From: Coleophoma eucalyptorum
Taxonomy: Eukaryota > Ascomycota > Leotiomycetes > Helotiales > Dermateaceae
Direction: 5' to 3'
Assembly: GCA_026120035.1 (NCBI GenBank)
Contig: JALRME010000018.1
Location: 496,001-560,000 of the forward strand
DNA: 64,000 nucleotides
Shown: positions 22,988 through 33,053 of the stretch, one piece after another
How positions within the stretch are numbered: position 1 is the first letter of the stretch
How the letters are laid out: each line of letters starts with the position of its first letter
The notes under the pieces: model-generated
What the model was told of the DNA's origin: nothing
Databases searched by the model: none
Seen by the model: only the letters and a program-made list of their open reading frames with translations
Made by a program: the position numbers and the translations under genes

Positions 22988-24435
22988 TAGATGTTATTTG
23001 TTGTTGTAGAGAAACGCCTAATCTAGCTTTATATTGTAGCGTAATGGGAGGTGCCAGTTAGTTTTTAGAAAAGAAAATGCACCAAATACCCTGTACCAAG
23101 TCTTTTCCTGTTTGGTCAACGCTCTTTATCCATCACATCTTTTGTCTTCATAACATTCAAGTAGATATAAGAACCATGAGTGTTACATCATAAAAATGAG
23201 AACAGTAAAATATGCAAGCATAAACGTTTATTTAATCAACTATAGCTGCTATTTTTCAAATCATGCTTCTTTAAAGCTCGAACACTGGTATCATGGGCTG
23301 TGTATAATGTAAATCAGTCTATTTCATATTAAAAGGCAATTTATTCTCGTCGTAAAGAAATCTCTTACTGATAACAGCTTCCTTGTATCAGTACCCAGGT
23401 ATTACCATACGTTTCTGTAGGATATCCAGCTTCGTGCTTTACAGATATCACCGTTTGCCCAACGGACCCCCCCCCTCCTCAGGCCTCCCCTTATGACTAG
23501 AACGCTGCATAATTATAGTGCCTAGATTTGGCCCTGCTCATAATATAATCACGATCACCATAAAAATACTAAGAGATGCAAAGTCCGAGGGAGATTTTAA
23601 GTTCCTATCAATTCTACCAGTCAATGGAAGCTAGGTTCCGCTGCTTTGGTGGCTCATTCAGCCGCTCCAGCTTCACTCTTCCCATTTTCGGTCCCAAGGT
23701 TTATTGCAGCGAACTTCAAGGCAAAACTAGACAGTACTTACTCTTTTTCTCTCGTGATTATAGTTTATATGTTTACTTATACTTAATCAATAGTTCTGTT
23801 TAATCTTATACCAGGAGGCAAGGCAGCTTAAGCTTTACAAAAAAGTATTGTCCGTTTTTGCGCATAAACAATCTTTATTAGCTATATCTGTGTTTCCGTC
23901 CGAAAGCGTCATTCTTAATGCAAGCTAGTCCTACATCTATAAAACGCTGGCTGCTTCAGACCAAACTAGAGAAGTCAAGCTAGCTGTAACCCTCTGTACT
24001 TTATAATATGGTGGAGGAGATTTTATTTTTGAATTCTCGTTTCCAGTCACGTGTCGTATTGGTTAATTCTAGCCATCAAATCCGGTGTATACTACATAAC
24101 AACGCAAACATGTACCAACACTAGTACATACTACCTTCGAATTAATTCATACTGCTCCTGGGTTTACCAGCCGTAGGGTCCATGCTTGCGGATATTAGTC
24201 GTGAGAAAACGTTCGAGTATTGAAGCTTATGCTCCTTTCAAACCATTTCGGATGATCCTTTTTGGTTCAAAATCGTGTAAACCTCAGAGTGGTACTTTTT
24301 TGCACGCTTTTTGATATGTCTTCTACCGGTTGCAGCGACCTGTTACCTCATCGCTACAGCAATCTTCATGTTTTCGTTCAAAAACTTCGCTAAGGCTCAT
24401 TGGCGCCAACTGTTTACTCTAATTGCGGGTTTACA
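22988..24435. other. AT-rich gene-poor stretch left of the transposon
   Basis: No gene or further repeat boundary recognised. Contains a C9 run at 23467-23475. Low coding potential on both strands. Confidence 0.6.
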
Positions 24436-24437
24436 TA

Positions 24438-24490
24438 ACGTGTGGCACAAGCGAATGGCCACCCCAAGCGAATGGCCAGGTAAAGTAAAA
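24438..24490. repeat. Left terminal inverted repeat of the transposon
   Basis: Pairs with 26247-26299. Contains two copies of CAAGCGAATGGCCA at 24448-24461 and 24465-24478. Confidence 0.93.
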
Positions 24491-24537
24491 AAACCCTACT
24501 TTTTATCTTATACTATTATTTTCTTAACAACCAACTA

Positions 24538-26190
24538 TGGAATCCTCTTCGAATGAAAGCCGTACGATCCTTGCCCTTTAGGCTCTTAAAAATGACCCTA
24601 GTCTTATAGTTAAAAAGGCGTCTGAGATATATAACGCGCCTCGTACAACCCTAAGACGTCGTCTAGCTAGAAAACCTACCCAAGCAAATATAACTATCAA
24701 ATCACGAAAGCTTTTAGATTTAGAAGAGGAAACTATTATTTAAAGGGTACTTAAGCTAGAGTCCCAAGGGTTTCCCGTACGAATTAGTAGTGTTAAAGAT
24801 ATAGCAAATTTACTACGTCGCGAACGTAACGCGTCACTAGTTGGGAAGAATTAGGCTGAAAACTTTATACGACGATAACCAGAGCTTAAGACATAAAAAA
24901 CGCGTTCGTACGATAATCAGAGGGCATTATATAAGGATCTAGATATAATTAGGAATTGGTTTAGGCTTGTAGCCAATTTTATAGCTAAATTTGGGATACG
25001 CGTCGAGGATATATACAACTTTGACGAAACCGGGTTTTTAATAGGCATTCTTAGGACTACTACTATAGTGACCAGCTTAGATCGTACGACCAAGCCTAAA
25101 CTAGTCCAGCCTAGTAATCGAGAATGGGTTATAGTAATTTAGAGTATTAATTCATCGGGCTGGGCTATTCCGCCTTTCCTGGTTTTCAAAGGCAAATGGT
25201 ATCTCGCCTTCTAGTATAAAAAAGAGTAATTTCCGTACGGTTGAAGAGCTGCTATCTCTGAAAATAGCTGAACAACAAATGAAGTCACTCTAGAATGGCT
25301 TAAGCACTTTGAGAAGTTTACTCGTACGAAGACAGTAGGCAAATACCGTCTCCTAGTCCTAGATGGCTATAAAAGTCACCACTCAGTCGAATTTGAGGAA
25401 CACTATCGTACGAATAATATTCTTACACTCTGTATACCTACTTATTTATCTTATCTACTATAGCCTTTAGATGTAGGGTATTTTATGCCTTTAAAGAAAG
25501 TATATAGCCGACAAATTGAGAATCTCGTATAGAGCCAAATTACCTATATTAGCAAAGAAGCTTTTATACCTATATTTGTAGAAGCATTCAAAGCTACTAT
25601 GACTAAAGCAAACATCTAGGGAGGTTTCAGGGGTGCTAGACTTATACCGTACGACCCAGAGGTAGTTATATCTTAGCTGGATATTAAGTTATTTACTCCG
25701 ATACCTAAAAATTCTCGTCCGACAAGCTCCTATTCCTAGGTGTCTAAAACCCTACAAACTACAAAGGACGTAAGCTCTCAGACAACTCTGATTAAGAAAA
25801 GGATCGTACGACATCAGAGTAGCTCTCTAACTCCTATTTTGGATGCTCTAGACCTATTTGCTAAAGGTACAGCCAAAGTTATACAAGAAAATATACTTTT
25901 GAGAGCAGAGCTTGAAAGGGTTCAACGGGCTAATAATGAACTAAGCCGTCGCCGCCGTACGAAGCGGAAGTTACTCTAGGAAGGAGGAACCCTAGATCTA
26001 CAAGAGGTCCAAGAGTTGGAGACACAGACTAAAGTTCAAAGCCAAATTCGTACGGAAGAAGGCCAAAACAGAGGAAGGAAAAGACAGGGCGAATCATATG
26101 ATCGGCGCTATGGAGGTTGTAGACAAACTGGTCATAATAAACGAACCTACCAGGCTAGTAGAGCTGCTTCTTACGATTCAGATGATATAT
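24538..26190 (+). pseudogene. Transposase pseudogene, Fot1-like DD35D, broken by many in-frame stops
   Basis: The frame beginning at the ATG near 24538 reads an N-terminal psq-type helix-turn-helix (QALKNDPSLIVKKASEIY with Q read from TAG), a CENP-B-like second domain, then a DDE core. The first Asp is in NFDETGF, the second in LVLDGYKSHHS, and the third in PLDVGYF, with 35 residues between the last two, the Fot1 pattern. A C-terminal GGCRQTGHNKRTY resembles the zinc-knuckle tail of this family. About 15 TAA/TAG/TGA codons interrupt it, most where Gln is expected (for example before PLDVG). CAA/CAG changed to TAA/TAG is a CpA-to-TpA transition, as made by RIP. No single length-frameshift is needed, so decay is almost all point mutation. 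Confidence 0.88.
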
Positions 26191-26246
26191 AGCTTTTGTA
26201 ATTTAGAGTTTTAGTTATAAATTTATTTGTAGTTTTATAGTAGAGA

Positions 26247-26299
26247 ATTACTTTGACCTGGCCATTCGCTTGGGGTGGCCATTCGCTTGTGCCACACGT
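26247..26299. repeat. Right terminal inverted repeat of the transposon
   Basis: Reverse complement of the left end, with one extra base near its inner edge (AGGTCAAAG against AGGTAAAG). Confidence 0.93.
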
Positions 26300-26301
26300 T
26301 A

Positions 26302-26605
26302 TGCCTATTAAGGTATTTGACTTTCTGGGGTCTTGATGGTCATGTATGCAGCGCATACAGCAAGTCATAAAAGTAGGCCAAACGCTTTATAAACATATAT
26401 TCTATATATTCACATCTTCAAACATTATAAATACGAGGAACTATCTTACTACAACCTCATCAAGAATTTAAAAAAAAAATAGTAAAATGAGTCAAAATTC
26501 GCTGTGTGGGGGATAAGCGATGCCTTCTTTATCAAATCTCCAAGGACCCAAATTGCCTTTTGTCTAGGAATTTCTTACCTTTCACACTTCTTACACTCAT
26601 TCCTC
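26302..26605. other. Spacer between transposon and next gene
   Basis: AT-rich; an A8 run at about 26470. No gene. Confidence 0.6.
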
Positions 26606-27937
26606 CTATTGACTCCCTATCCGGACTTCCACAGCCCCCGACTTTCCATCCACAACCATCTCGCTTTGCTCCTCTGGTTTCTCTCCCTTGAAAGCAAATC
26701 GTGTTCGTGGCGAACCCTCCTTGTCGTGCGGTTGGAGATCAACACCTGCCCCTCCCACCTTAATACCTCCCGACCCCCCTGAAAATCTAATCACCCCTTC
26801 CCAATGAACTGGATAGAATATCTTCATGCTGCCGCTCTTACTGGAGTGTTTTGAGCTGAGCGCCTTAATTGTACTGCCCACAGAAGTACTGCTGCCCTTT
26901 TCTTCGCTGCCAGACTGAAGCGGCGCGAGGATAGTGATGTGACTTGAACCACTCGCACCACTAGTCGTAAGATTACTCTTTGTCTGTGCTCCGTTCTGAA
27001 GAAAAGGTAAGATGGATACTTGCAGTCCTCCTGATCCGGTGTTGAAAGCGCCCAGAGATCCAAGAAGGTAGCTCCCCTTAACAGAACCAGAGCTTGATTC
27101 TATTGTGGTTTGGTAGTCCCGACTAGGAATTACAGATCCATTATAGATAGGGAGTTGACATCTGATACCGCCCGACTTGGTCCTTATTGAGAGTTGCGCA
27201 GACCTGGAAGTACACTGTGATTGGTCTTGTGGAATCACGGCGACAGAAGCTGATCCAGAAGAAGATGATATCTTGACGCTGTTATGGATATTTAGTAGGC
27301 CTCGTATGGAACCGGAATCCGTAGTGATCTCAGTATCGAGAGACCTGAATGTGTTAGATGTAGGATTTGTTGAGATTGACTTTTCATCGCTTTCTGAAAA
27401 TGGGGTTCGAGAATGTGCAAAGTCGATGCTTGCAGAAATAGCTGACAGCTTCGTATGTGCAATATCGACTTGAGTGTCGTCGTGCACCAGGATCTTGAAT
27501 TGGTCCGTAGATACATCAAAAAGTTGGAAGGTGGTGTTGATAGGTAGCCACACATTTACCTCAATTGAAAGATATGCTCTTCCTAATCCTCTTACCTCTA
27601 GAATAGTTGGTGTTACAACTTTCAGTGTCTGTGTTTGTTGGTCCATCTCAATCTCATACTTTATCCTCTCATCGCTAACCCAGATATCAAAGGTGATGTA
27701 GCCACTACTCTTTTCAGGCTCGTCATCTGGTAGCCTACGAACATTTACTTGGCCAAATGTTTGGACAGATTTAGATGCTAGGAAGCCACCGGAACCTCCG
27801 GATTTACGCACAGTTTGTTCTATCTTCAATTGCTCTCCAGAATGGATTTCGTATGCCGCATGATCTTGGCGTACTGTGGCCCAGGAGCATAATGTTACTG
27901 CAGCCATGGCTGATAGTCTGCTACGCGGTTGAAACAT
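26606..27937 (-). CDS. Predicted secreted Gly/Ser-rich repeat protein of unknown function (DUF4097/adhesin-like beta-solenoid)
   Basis: Single-exon protein of 443 residues. The first 25 residues (MFQPRSRLSAMAAVTLCSWA) look like a signal peptide. The body consists of recurring turn motifs such as KSGGSGGF, TDSGSIRG, SSSGSASV, SSSGSVKG, TGSGGLQV, ASGSSHITI and SGGSGGIKV, spaced 20-40 residues apart, which suggests a right-handed beta-solenoid like those in DUF4097 proteins. Only one Cys-rich spot, no transmembrane segment or GPI signal seen at the C-terminus. Fungal proteins of this pattern are widespread and uncharacterised; a cell-surface role is inference. It is 300 bp from the dead transposon, at the edge of the AT-rich block. 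Confidence 0.7.
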   Translation of the reverse strand: MFQPRSRLSAMAAVTLCSWATVRQDHAAYEIHSGEQLKIEQTVRKSGGSGGFLASKSVQTFGQVNVRRLPDDEPEKSSGYITFDIWVSDERIKYEIEMDQQTQTLKVVTPTILEVRGLGRAYLSIEVNVWLPINTTFQLFDVSTDQFKILVHDDTQVDIAHTKLSAISASIDFAHSRTPFSESDEKSISTNPTSNTFRSLDTEITTDSGSIRGLLNIHNSVKISSSSGSASVAVIPQDQSQCTSRSAQLSIRTKSGGIRCQLPIYNGSVIPSRDYQTTIESSSGSVKGSYLLGSLGAFNTGSGGLQVSILPFLQNGAQTKSNLTTSGASGSSHITILAPLQSGSEEKGSSTSVGSTIKALSSKHSSKSGSMKIFYPVHWEGVIRFSGGSGGIKVGGAGVDLQPHDKEGSPRTRFAFKGEKPEEQSEMVVDGKSGAVEVRIGSQ

Positions 27938-28911
27938 TTCTTAAGCAAGAAAGTAACAGGGAAGCTGCAAGTTAACGGTTCTTATGACGAGTGCTACGAA
28001 AAGCTGGACAACTGCTAATTATGATTGATATCTTGGAAGTCGATACTGTGTCGCGGTCAAGGTTGGGATGAGCTGACCTTATAAACGTGCAGAGACGCCC
28101 ATGTTGCGGCACACGTGGAAAGAAAAACGGCCTAACTATGGGGCCGGAATCAGCTGATTCGCCACAGAATTGTAGACCATTTGAAATTTGGTGGTGAACA
28201 ATGAGGCACGACTAAATCAAGTCAAATCAATACTTCGCAACTGACAGGTTTGAGTTTTGGTTGCCTATCGTCGTCTCAAAAATGTTACCAATCAATAGAA
28301 CTTAAACCATTTTCAGAATCGAGAAGTTGACATTTTTACAATCCAATACGCTCTTGGCCTTCTTTCCAACAGAGCTGGATACAAAGCATGCTGAGCATAA
28401 ACGTGGGACCCCCCCCCCCTTTCATATAGTTCTAAGCGTTCTTTGTCAAGACAATGCTCGCCAGTAGTAGCTAACACGACATAGGCTCTATCTGGTATCG
28501 CTTGTCTGAGAAATACCGCGGGTTTCGCTTAGTTCACCGTGTTGGCGACAGCAAGAAAGAGAAACTGGACAAGAGGCACTTTATAAAAAATCCATAGGTG
28601 CTATTTCCTCAAGAGTAAGAAAAACAGACCTTGAATTTTTGGGCACTCTTCTTTTCATATGCATTTTGATTGAACCTGTCCCCAGAGGTATTCCAACGGT
28701 CGTATATGGCTCGGCATAGTGCAACGATTCGTTACACCATGCCAGAGTACGGAGGACGAAAGTTACCGGCAAACGAACAGCCACTAAGGGTCACCCTTCA
28801 TTCAAAAAGAGACAAAGAATAAGAAAATGGACATGGCAGAAACACCAACCTCGCCTTGCTTCACCCACAGCCACAACAAAAGCAAAAGAGTTCCAAACTC
28901 CCAAAATTTTA
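27938..28911. other. Intergenic between secreted-protein gene and tRNA-Glu
   Basis: Promoter of the minus-strand gene to the left; a C11 run at 28409-28419. No gene recognised. Confidence 0.5.
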
Positions 28912-29014
28912 TTCCGGTACGGGGAATTGAACCCCGGTCTCCCGCGACCTGTTAGATTCTTCTTGTTTGAAGAAACTTGAGAGGCGGAAATGCTAGCCAC
29001 TACACCATGCCGGA
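28912..29014 (-). tRNA. tRNA-Glu(CTC) with a 31-nt intron
   Basis: Minus strand: anticodon stem TCCGC/GCGGG with loop CTCTCA, anticodon CTC. A 31-nt intron (28947-28977) follows A37. T arm GGGG/CCCC with TTCAATT. The acceptor TCCGGCA pairs with TACCGGA except at pair 6-67 (C-A); a G at position 67 would restore it, so the gene may carry a TpG-to-TpA change. A TTTT terminator lies at 28903-28906 (minus strand). Confidence 0.85.
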
Positions 29015-30218
29015 TACTTGTAAGCTTGATCACTCCAGTTATTGATAAGATCTTTTTATTAAAATATATATTATTGAGTATTAGACAATCAAAAGGTTAA
29101 GTAGGCTTTTCCAAGCAGCCTTCACTTATATTTTCATAGCTGATAAACCGACTGAAAGAGGCTTGTCTTAAGAATATGACAGATGCCTGGAGAGCGAATA
29201 ATGCCAATTAATTACTATCTGACTTCTAACACATTTTACTGTATAATTCGAATGCTTTGCATGTTTATCAGGATCCGTTCGCAGTCTGACGCCCCTTACA
29301 CCAAAGTGCCACTTGACTACAACAAGTGATCCCTATATGCGAAGTCACCAGATTCCTCTCACAATTTAGAATCAATCACATCTCTTTTAGTACCAAAGTT
29401 TAATTTCCATGCAAGCATCGCAAATCATGCTTGGCTGTAAGGTCGCGTGAGGCTTCCCTCGCAAGGCAGACGGATCGAGGGACATAGGAGATTTGGGTTT
29501 GTAGGTTTGTAGTGCTCCTATCACACAGCAGCTTTCAGCCTCGCATCTTTGTAGTAGAACATCTCTTTAGCTACTGCTTTCAGCCCTATGCGATAAAAGT
29601 GTTACCTAGACCTCAAATTTCTAAGCTCGTTGCTACCTTTATAAGTTGTGACCTATTACGGGCGGGTTAAGTGATCGGATTCAATAAGTGCGTCTTCATG
29701 GTAATGCAATCCCGGGTGATTCCATAAGACAGATTAATCAAACAGTTAAGCATGCCAAAGCATACATAAAGCTACTTTTAAGCAAATTAGTGTCTTGGTA
29801 AGGCAGAAAGTCCTCAGCTGCCAAGCGAGCAAGCACCGAACTGGAAACGGTGACAGGCGAAGAGATTGCAAATCTTCGGGATCCAACCCATAACATCTTC
29901 TTGGCAGCACTTAAAAATGCAAGCCACACTTCCTTGCTTCTAGAGAAGACCAACGTATATTTCAAGCTCCACTGATTGAGGATATGAATGGCAGGGCAGC
30001 TTAACCACGCACCGACCTATGCGCTGCTGGGGAGCATGTGGTAGACGAGACTATGGTATTTATTAAACTGGTGCCGTCAAACATCAGCTTTCAAGGCATT
30101 TGTATTTCTTAAGCTGTCTTAACTAAAGACAATTTACTCTATTGTACTGAGCCTGCGGCTCTCGAACCTGTCACCTAGTGGGACGATCCAACTTAGGCGA
30201 TTACTAGTATTGTTCTGC
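29015..30218. other. Intergenic, 1.2 kb
   Basis: No gene or RNA gene recognised on either strand. Confidence 0.55.
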
Positions 30219-31182
30219 ATGCGTCCCAATTCAAACCTTTTCGCTGTTATTGCAATGCTTCTGATTGAAATAGCAAGTTGTCAAGATATCGAGTATCCCC
30301 TTGCAAAACGTTTCGATGCACATACATCGTCAAAACACCCCACAAGTCTTGGTCGCAGGGCCACTGAGCTCTACGGCGTCTCTCTGATTAAATCATGGCT
30401 AGGAATTCGTGATTTATATTGTCCATATGTCGGCCAGTACCCATGCGTTGGTAGCAACTATTGTGTGGATCCAGGGGGGGTCTGCTGTGGAACTTTCGGG
30501 ACTTGTTCCAAAGGGTGGTCTTGCTGTGGTAGTGGGCATTGCTCTCCAAAAGGAGGAGAATGCTGCTCTTGGGGCTATTGTGATCCTGGAACACATTGTG
30601 TTCTTGTGAACGGAGTCCACGGATGCTCTGGCACCCCTGATTCCCAACCTACTGCGCCGAAGCCTCCGGCGGAAACTAACTCAGTGTCTGCCCAGCTAAC
30701 TTACTATTACTACACGATCACCTGGTAAGTAGGCTGGGCTCGTCAATGGGGCAAGGCAAACAACTGACTTCGTCATTAGGTCATACACATATTGGTACTA
30801 CACCTGGACCATCTTCCAGGAATTCGCAACCACCGAACTCACCTCCACCATCAGCACAGAATACACCACAATTTCAGTTTACGATTCTAACTCTGCAGCC
30901 GCAAGCTCTTTCTTCAGTTCAGTCTCAGAAAAGACCACCCTACCCACACCGGCTCAACTAACAAACCCAATACCTGTTGGGACGAGTCCTACTGCACCGG
31001 AAGCCACTAGATTGGCATTGGCAGAGATTACAAGCAGTTCAAGAACTTCTGGGGCTTCTTCAACTTCTACGAAACCGGTAACGACGACTGCAACAGTGAG
31101 GAGTACGGCTACGGTAACAACTTCCGCGTCAGGAACCAATGCTGGTTCGCCGGGTCAGAGTAGCTCGACGGGCTATAGTTAG
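30219..31182 (+). CDS. Secreted Cys-rich protein with Ser/Thr-rich tail (candidate effector or cell-wall protein)
   Basis: Exons 30219-30724 and 30780-31182 give about 302 residues. The start ATG at 30219 opens a signal peptide (MRPNSNLFAVIAMLLIEIASC), followed by a possible Kex2 site (LAKR) and a basic pro-like region. Residues about 70-140 hold roughly 16 Cys with repeated CC pairs (GGVCCGTFGTC, GWSCCGSGHC, GECCSWGYC), a compact disulfide domain. After a Pro-rich hinge and a Tyr/Trp-rich block (TYYYYTITWSYTYWYYTW), the tail is Ser/Thr-rich and probably O-glycosylated. No clear GPI hydrophobic tail. I do not recognise a named family; similar Cys-spacing occurs in fungal secreted proteins. 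Function unknown. Confidence 0.75.
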
Positions 31183-32505
31183 TTATCTTTTTCCTGGGGT
31201 TTGTTCATTTCATTAGGCCTCATGATGTTCCCTGGATTCATTATGGTCTGGATGTAAAGATAATATCCTAAAATATCATACAAGGCTTCATCTATGCTTC
31301 TTTGGATACAACAATGTGGAGATAGCGTAAAGAGGGAGGAACTATAGAGTCAGAGAACTTAAGGCTTTCCTCTGAAAGGAATGAAAGTATATCTGTTTCT
31401 GTTATCTGCATTATCGCCGTTCTCCTTAGATACCAATAATACTAAATAAGATTGCTGTTGGTATACCTAGTCTGCCACTGGGCTTCCTCTTGAGCCTGGC
31501 GTCGAGCTACAGATGACTGTTGTCGAAACACAAAGCATTAACTCATTGATACGTAAGCCGACAGAAAAGTAGTAGGAGGCCAGTGGGACAGGGTTTGTGT
31601 CGCTTCAATATTCAGCATCAGTATTTGAGCAGATTCAGGTTCAGACTTAGACTCGATCATATAGCGTTTGCTAAGCAGTTTGTACCAGAGGCAACCGTAT
31701 ACCAAAAGTGTGAGGTCTAGAAACGGGCATCTGGACCATGCCTTAGTAGTATAAGATAGTAATAATAGGCAAGCATACCACTGCTTAGAGTTGAGCATGC
31801 TTCAGCGAAGTCACGAAGGAAATGCATTATATGATTTTAATGGCAATAATAATGCAGAGTTGTTGAAGCTTGCCGAAATCAAGGCTAAGGTAAAGCTATA
31901 GCTCTTTTCTAATTGTATAGCACCTATCTTGCAAGTTTTGGTACCTTCTTTACCCTTAAAACCAACTCCACTTGTGGTGTCTTGCTCGGTGAATACCTCA
32001 GGAAAATGGAGTACAAGATTGTCCTGTGATCCATTATCACACCCTCAAGAGTCTTCTAAGATTAGCGCTAAATTTAAGGTGCCAAGCATACAATACCCTC
32101 TCTTCTGCTCGTAAAGCAGTATTTTGCACGGTTTGACGGCGAGGCGTCAGTCTGTTAACAATTTTGTTAGGCGGGCAAATCTGAGGATATACACAGGGAA
32201 TAGCACCCCACCCCCCCCCCCCCACCAAATCGGGCATTTGCTGGGGTTTAGTGGAAGGTGTACCATGCACGTGACCAGATAAGCATAATTTTGATTACTC
32301 AGCAAGGCTTCAAGAGGCGCGCTTTCTAGAACAATTCTTCTGTACGTCACCTACACATCATCTATCTACTCACCTACGACGTTAGACCACAGCACAGCTT
32401 TCCCAAACATCGTCGTCGAAGTATCGCATACTTATCTTGCATACCGACTAGTACTTAAGCCCCAAACCATCTTCTCAACAGCCTCACCGGTATCTACACC
32501 TCATC
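31183..32505. other. Intergenic, 1.3 kb, 5' of Dim1
   Basis: Contains a C13 run at 32211-32223. The last 150 bp are C/A-rich leader-like sequence. No gene recognised. Confidence 0.5.
32211..32223 (+). repeat. Poly-C run (13)
   Basis: Thirteen C in a row; assembly length may be unreliable here. Similar runs of 9-11 C or G occur at 23467, 28409, 36652 and 61859. Confidence 0.9.
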
Positions 32506-33053
32506 ATGGGTTCCGTGGTCCTTCCCCACCTTGTCACAGGCTGGCATGTTGACCAGGCTATTATGAGCGAGGAGGAAAGACTGGTGATCATCCGCTTCGG
32601 TCGTGACTGGGACCAAGATTGCATGCGACAAGACGAAGTCCTGTACCGTAGGTTGTCCCTCTTTCCATTCGTGCCACACTTACTGATCTTGCATATTTAC
32701 AGACATTGCCGATCGCGTCAAGAACTTTGCTGTTATCTACGTGTGTGATCTCGACCAGGTCCCAGACTTCAAGCAGATGTACGGTAAGTAGTATCCATCT
32801 TATTGGGTCACTATTAAGGGCTTGCGCTGAGTTTTCTCTTTTAGAATTATACGACCCGGTAACGCTTATGTTTTTCTTTCGAAACAAGCATATGATGTGC
32901 GATTTTGGAACTGGAAACAACAACAAGTTGAACTGGGTGCTTGAGGATAAGCAAGAACTTATCGACATTATCGAGACAATTTATCGTGGAGCCAAGAAAG
33001 GCCGTGGATTAGTGGTCAGCCCTAAAGATTACTCTACACGATACCGGTATTAA
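32506..33053 (+). CDS. dim1: U5 snRNP protein Dim1/TXNL4A (thioredoxin-like 15-kDa)
   Basis: Exons 32506-32647, 32703-32783 and 32845-33053 give 143 residues, against 142 in most orthologs. Dim1 is an essential thioredoxin-fold component of the U4/U6.U5 tri-snRNP, and in yeast (Dib1) it holds the complex before activation; it is also known from mitosis mutants in fission yeast. Identifying blocks: LPHLVTGWHVDQAI at the start, VIIRFGRDWDQDC, YHIADRVKNFAVIY, FKQMYELYDPVTLMFFFRNKHMM, and GTGNNNKLNWVLEDKQE. Introns are 55 and 61 bp. Together with Prp6 in the window it makes two tri-snRNP components, though not neighbours. Confidence 0.97.

Larger units (their letters stand above)
24438..26299 (+). 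mobile_element. Dead Fot1/pogo-type (Tc1-mariner superfamily) DNA transposon
   Basis: Inverted repeats of about 52 bp start with ACGTGTGGCACAAGCGAATG and match at both ends except for one indel. They are flanked by TA on each side (24436-24437 and 26300-26301), the target duplication of this superfamily. The 1862-bp element holds one broken transposase gene (separate entry). Each terminal repeat contains the word CAAGCGAATGGCCA twice with a 17-bp period. The interior carries 11 copies of CGTACG. The intact ends against a mutated gene suggest inactivation by point mutation, not truncation. Confidence 0.93.

Noticed and set aside
24538..26190. Alternative genetic code (TAG/TAA as Gln) to explain the transposase
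   Set aside because: All host genes use the standard code, many Gln codons remain as CAA/CAG in the element, and RIP explains the stops.
28791..29033. Minus-strand 80-codon open frame
   Set aside because: It overlaps the tRNA-Glu gene and reads through it.
30140..30200. tRNA-like words (CTCGAACC and similar) near 30.15 kb
   Set aside because: No complete cloverleaf; no pairing acceptor or anticodon arm could be found.
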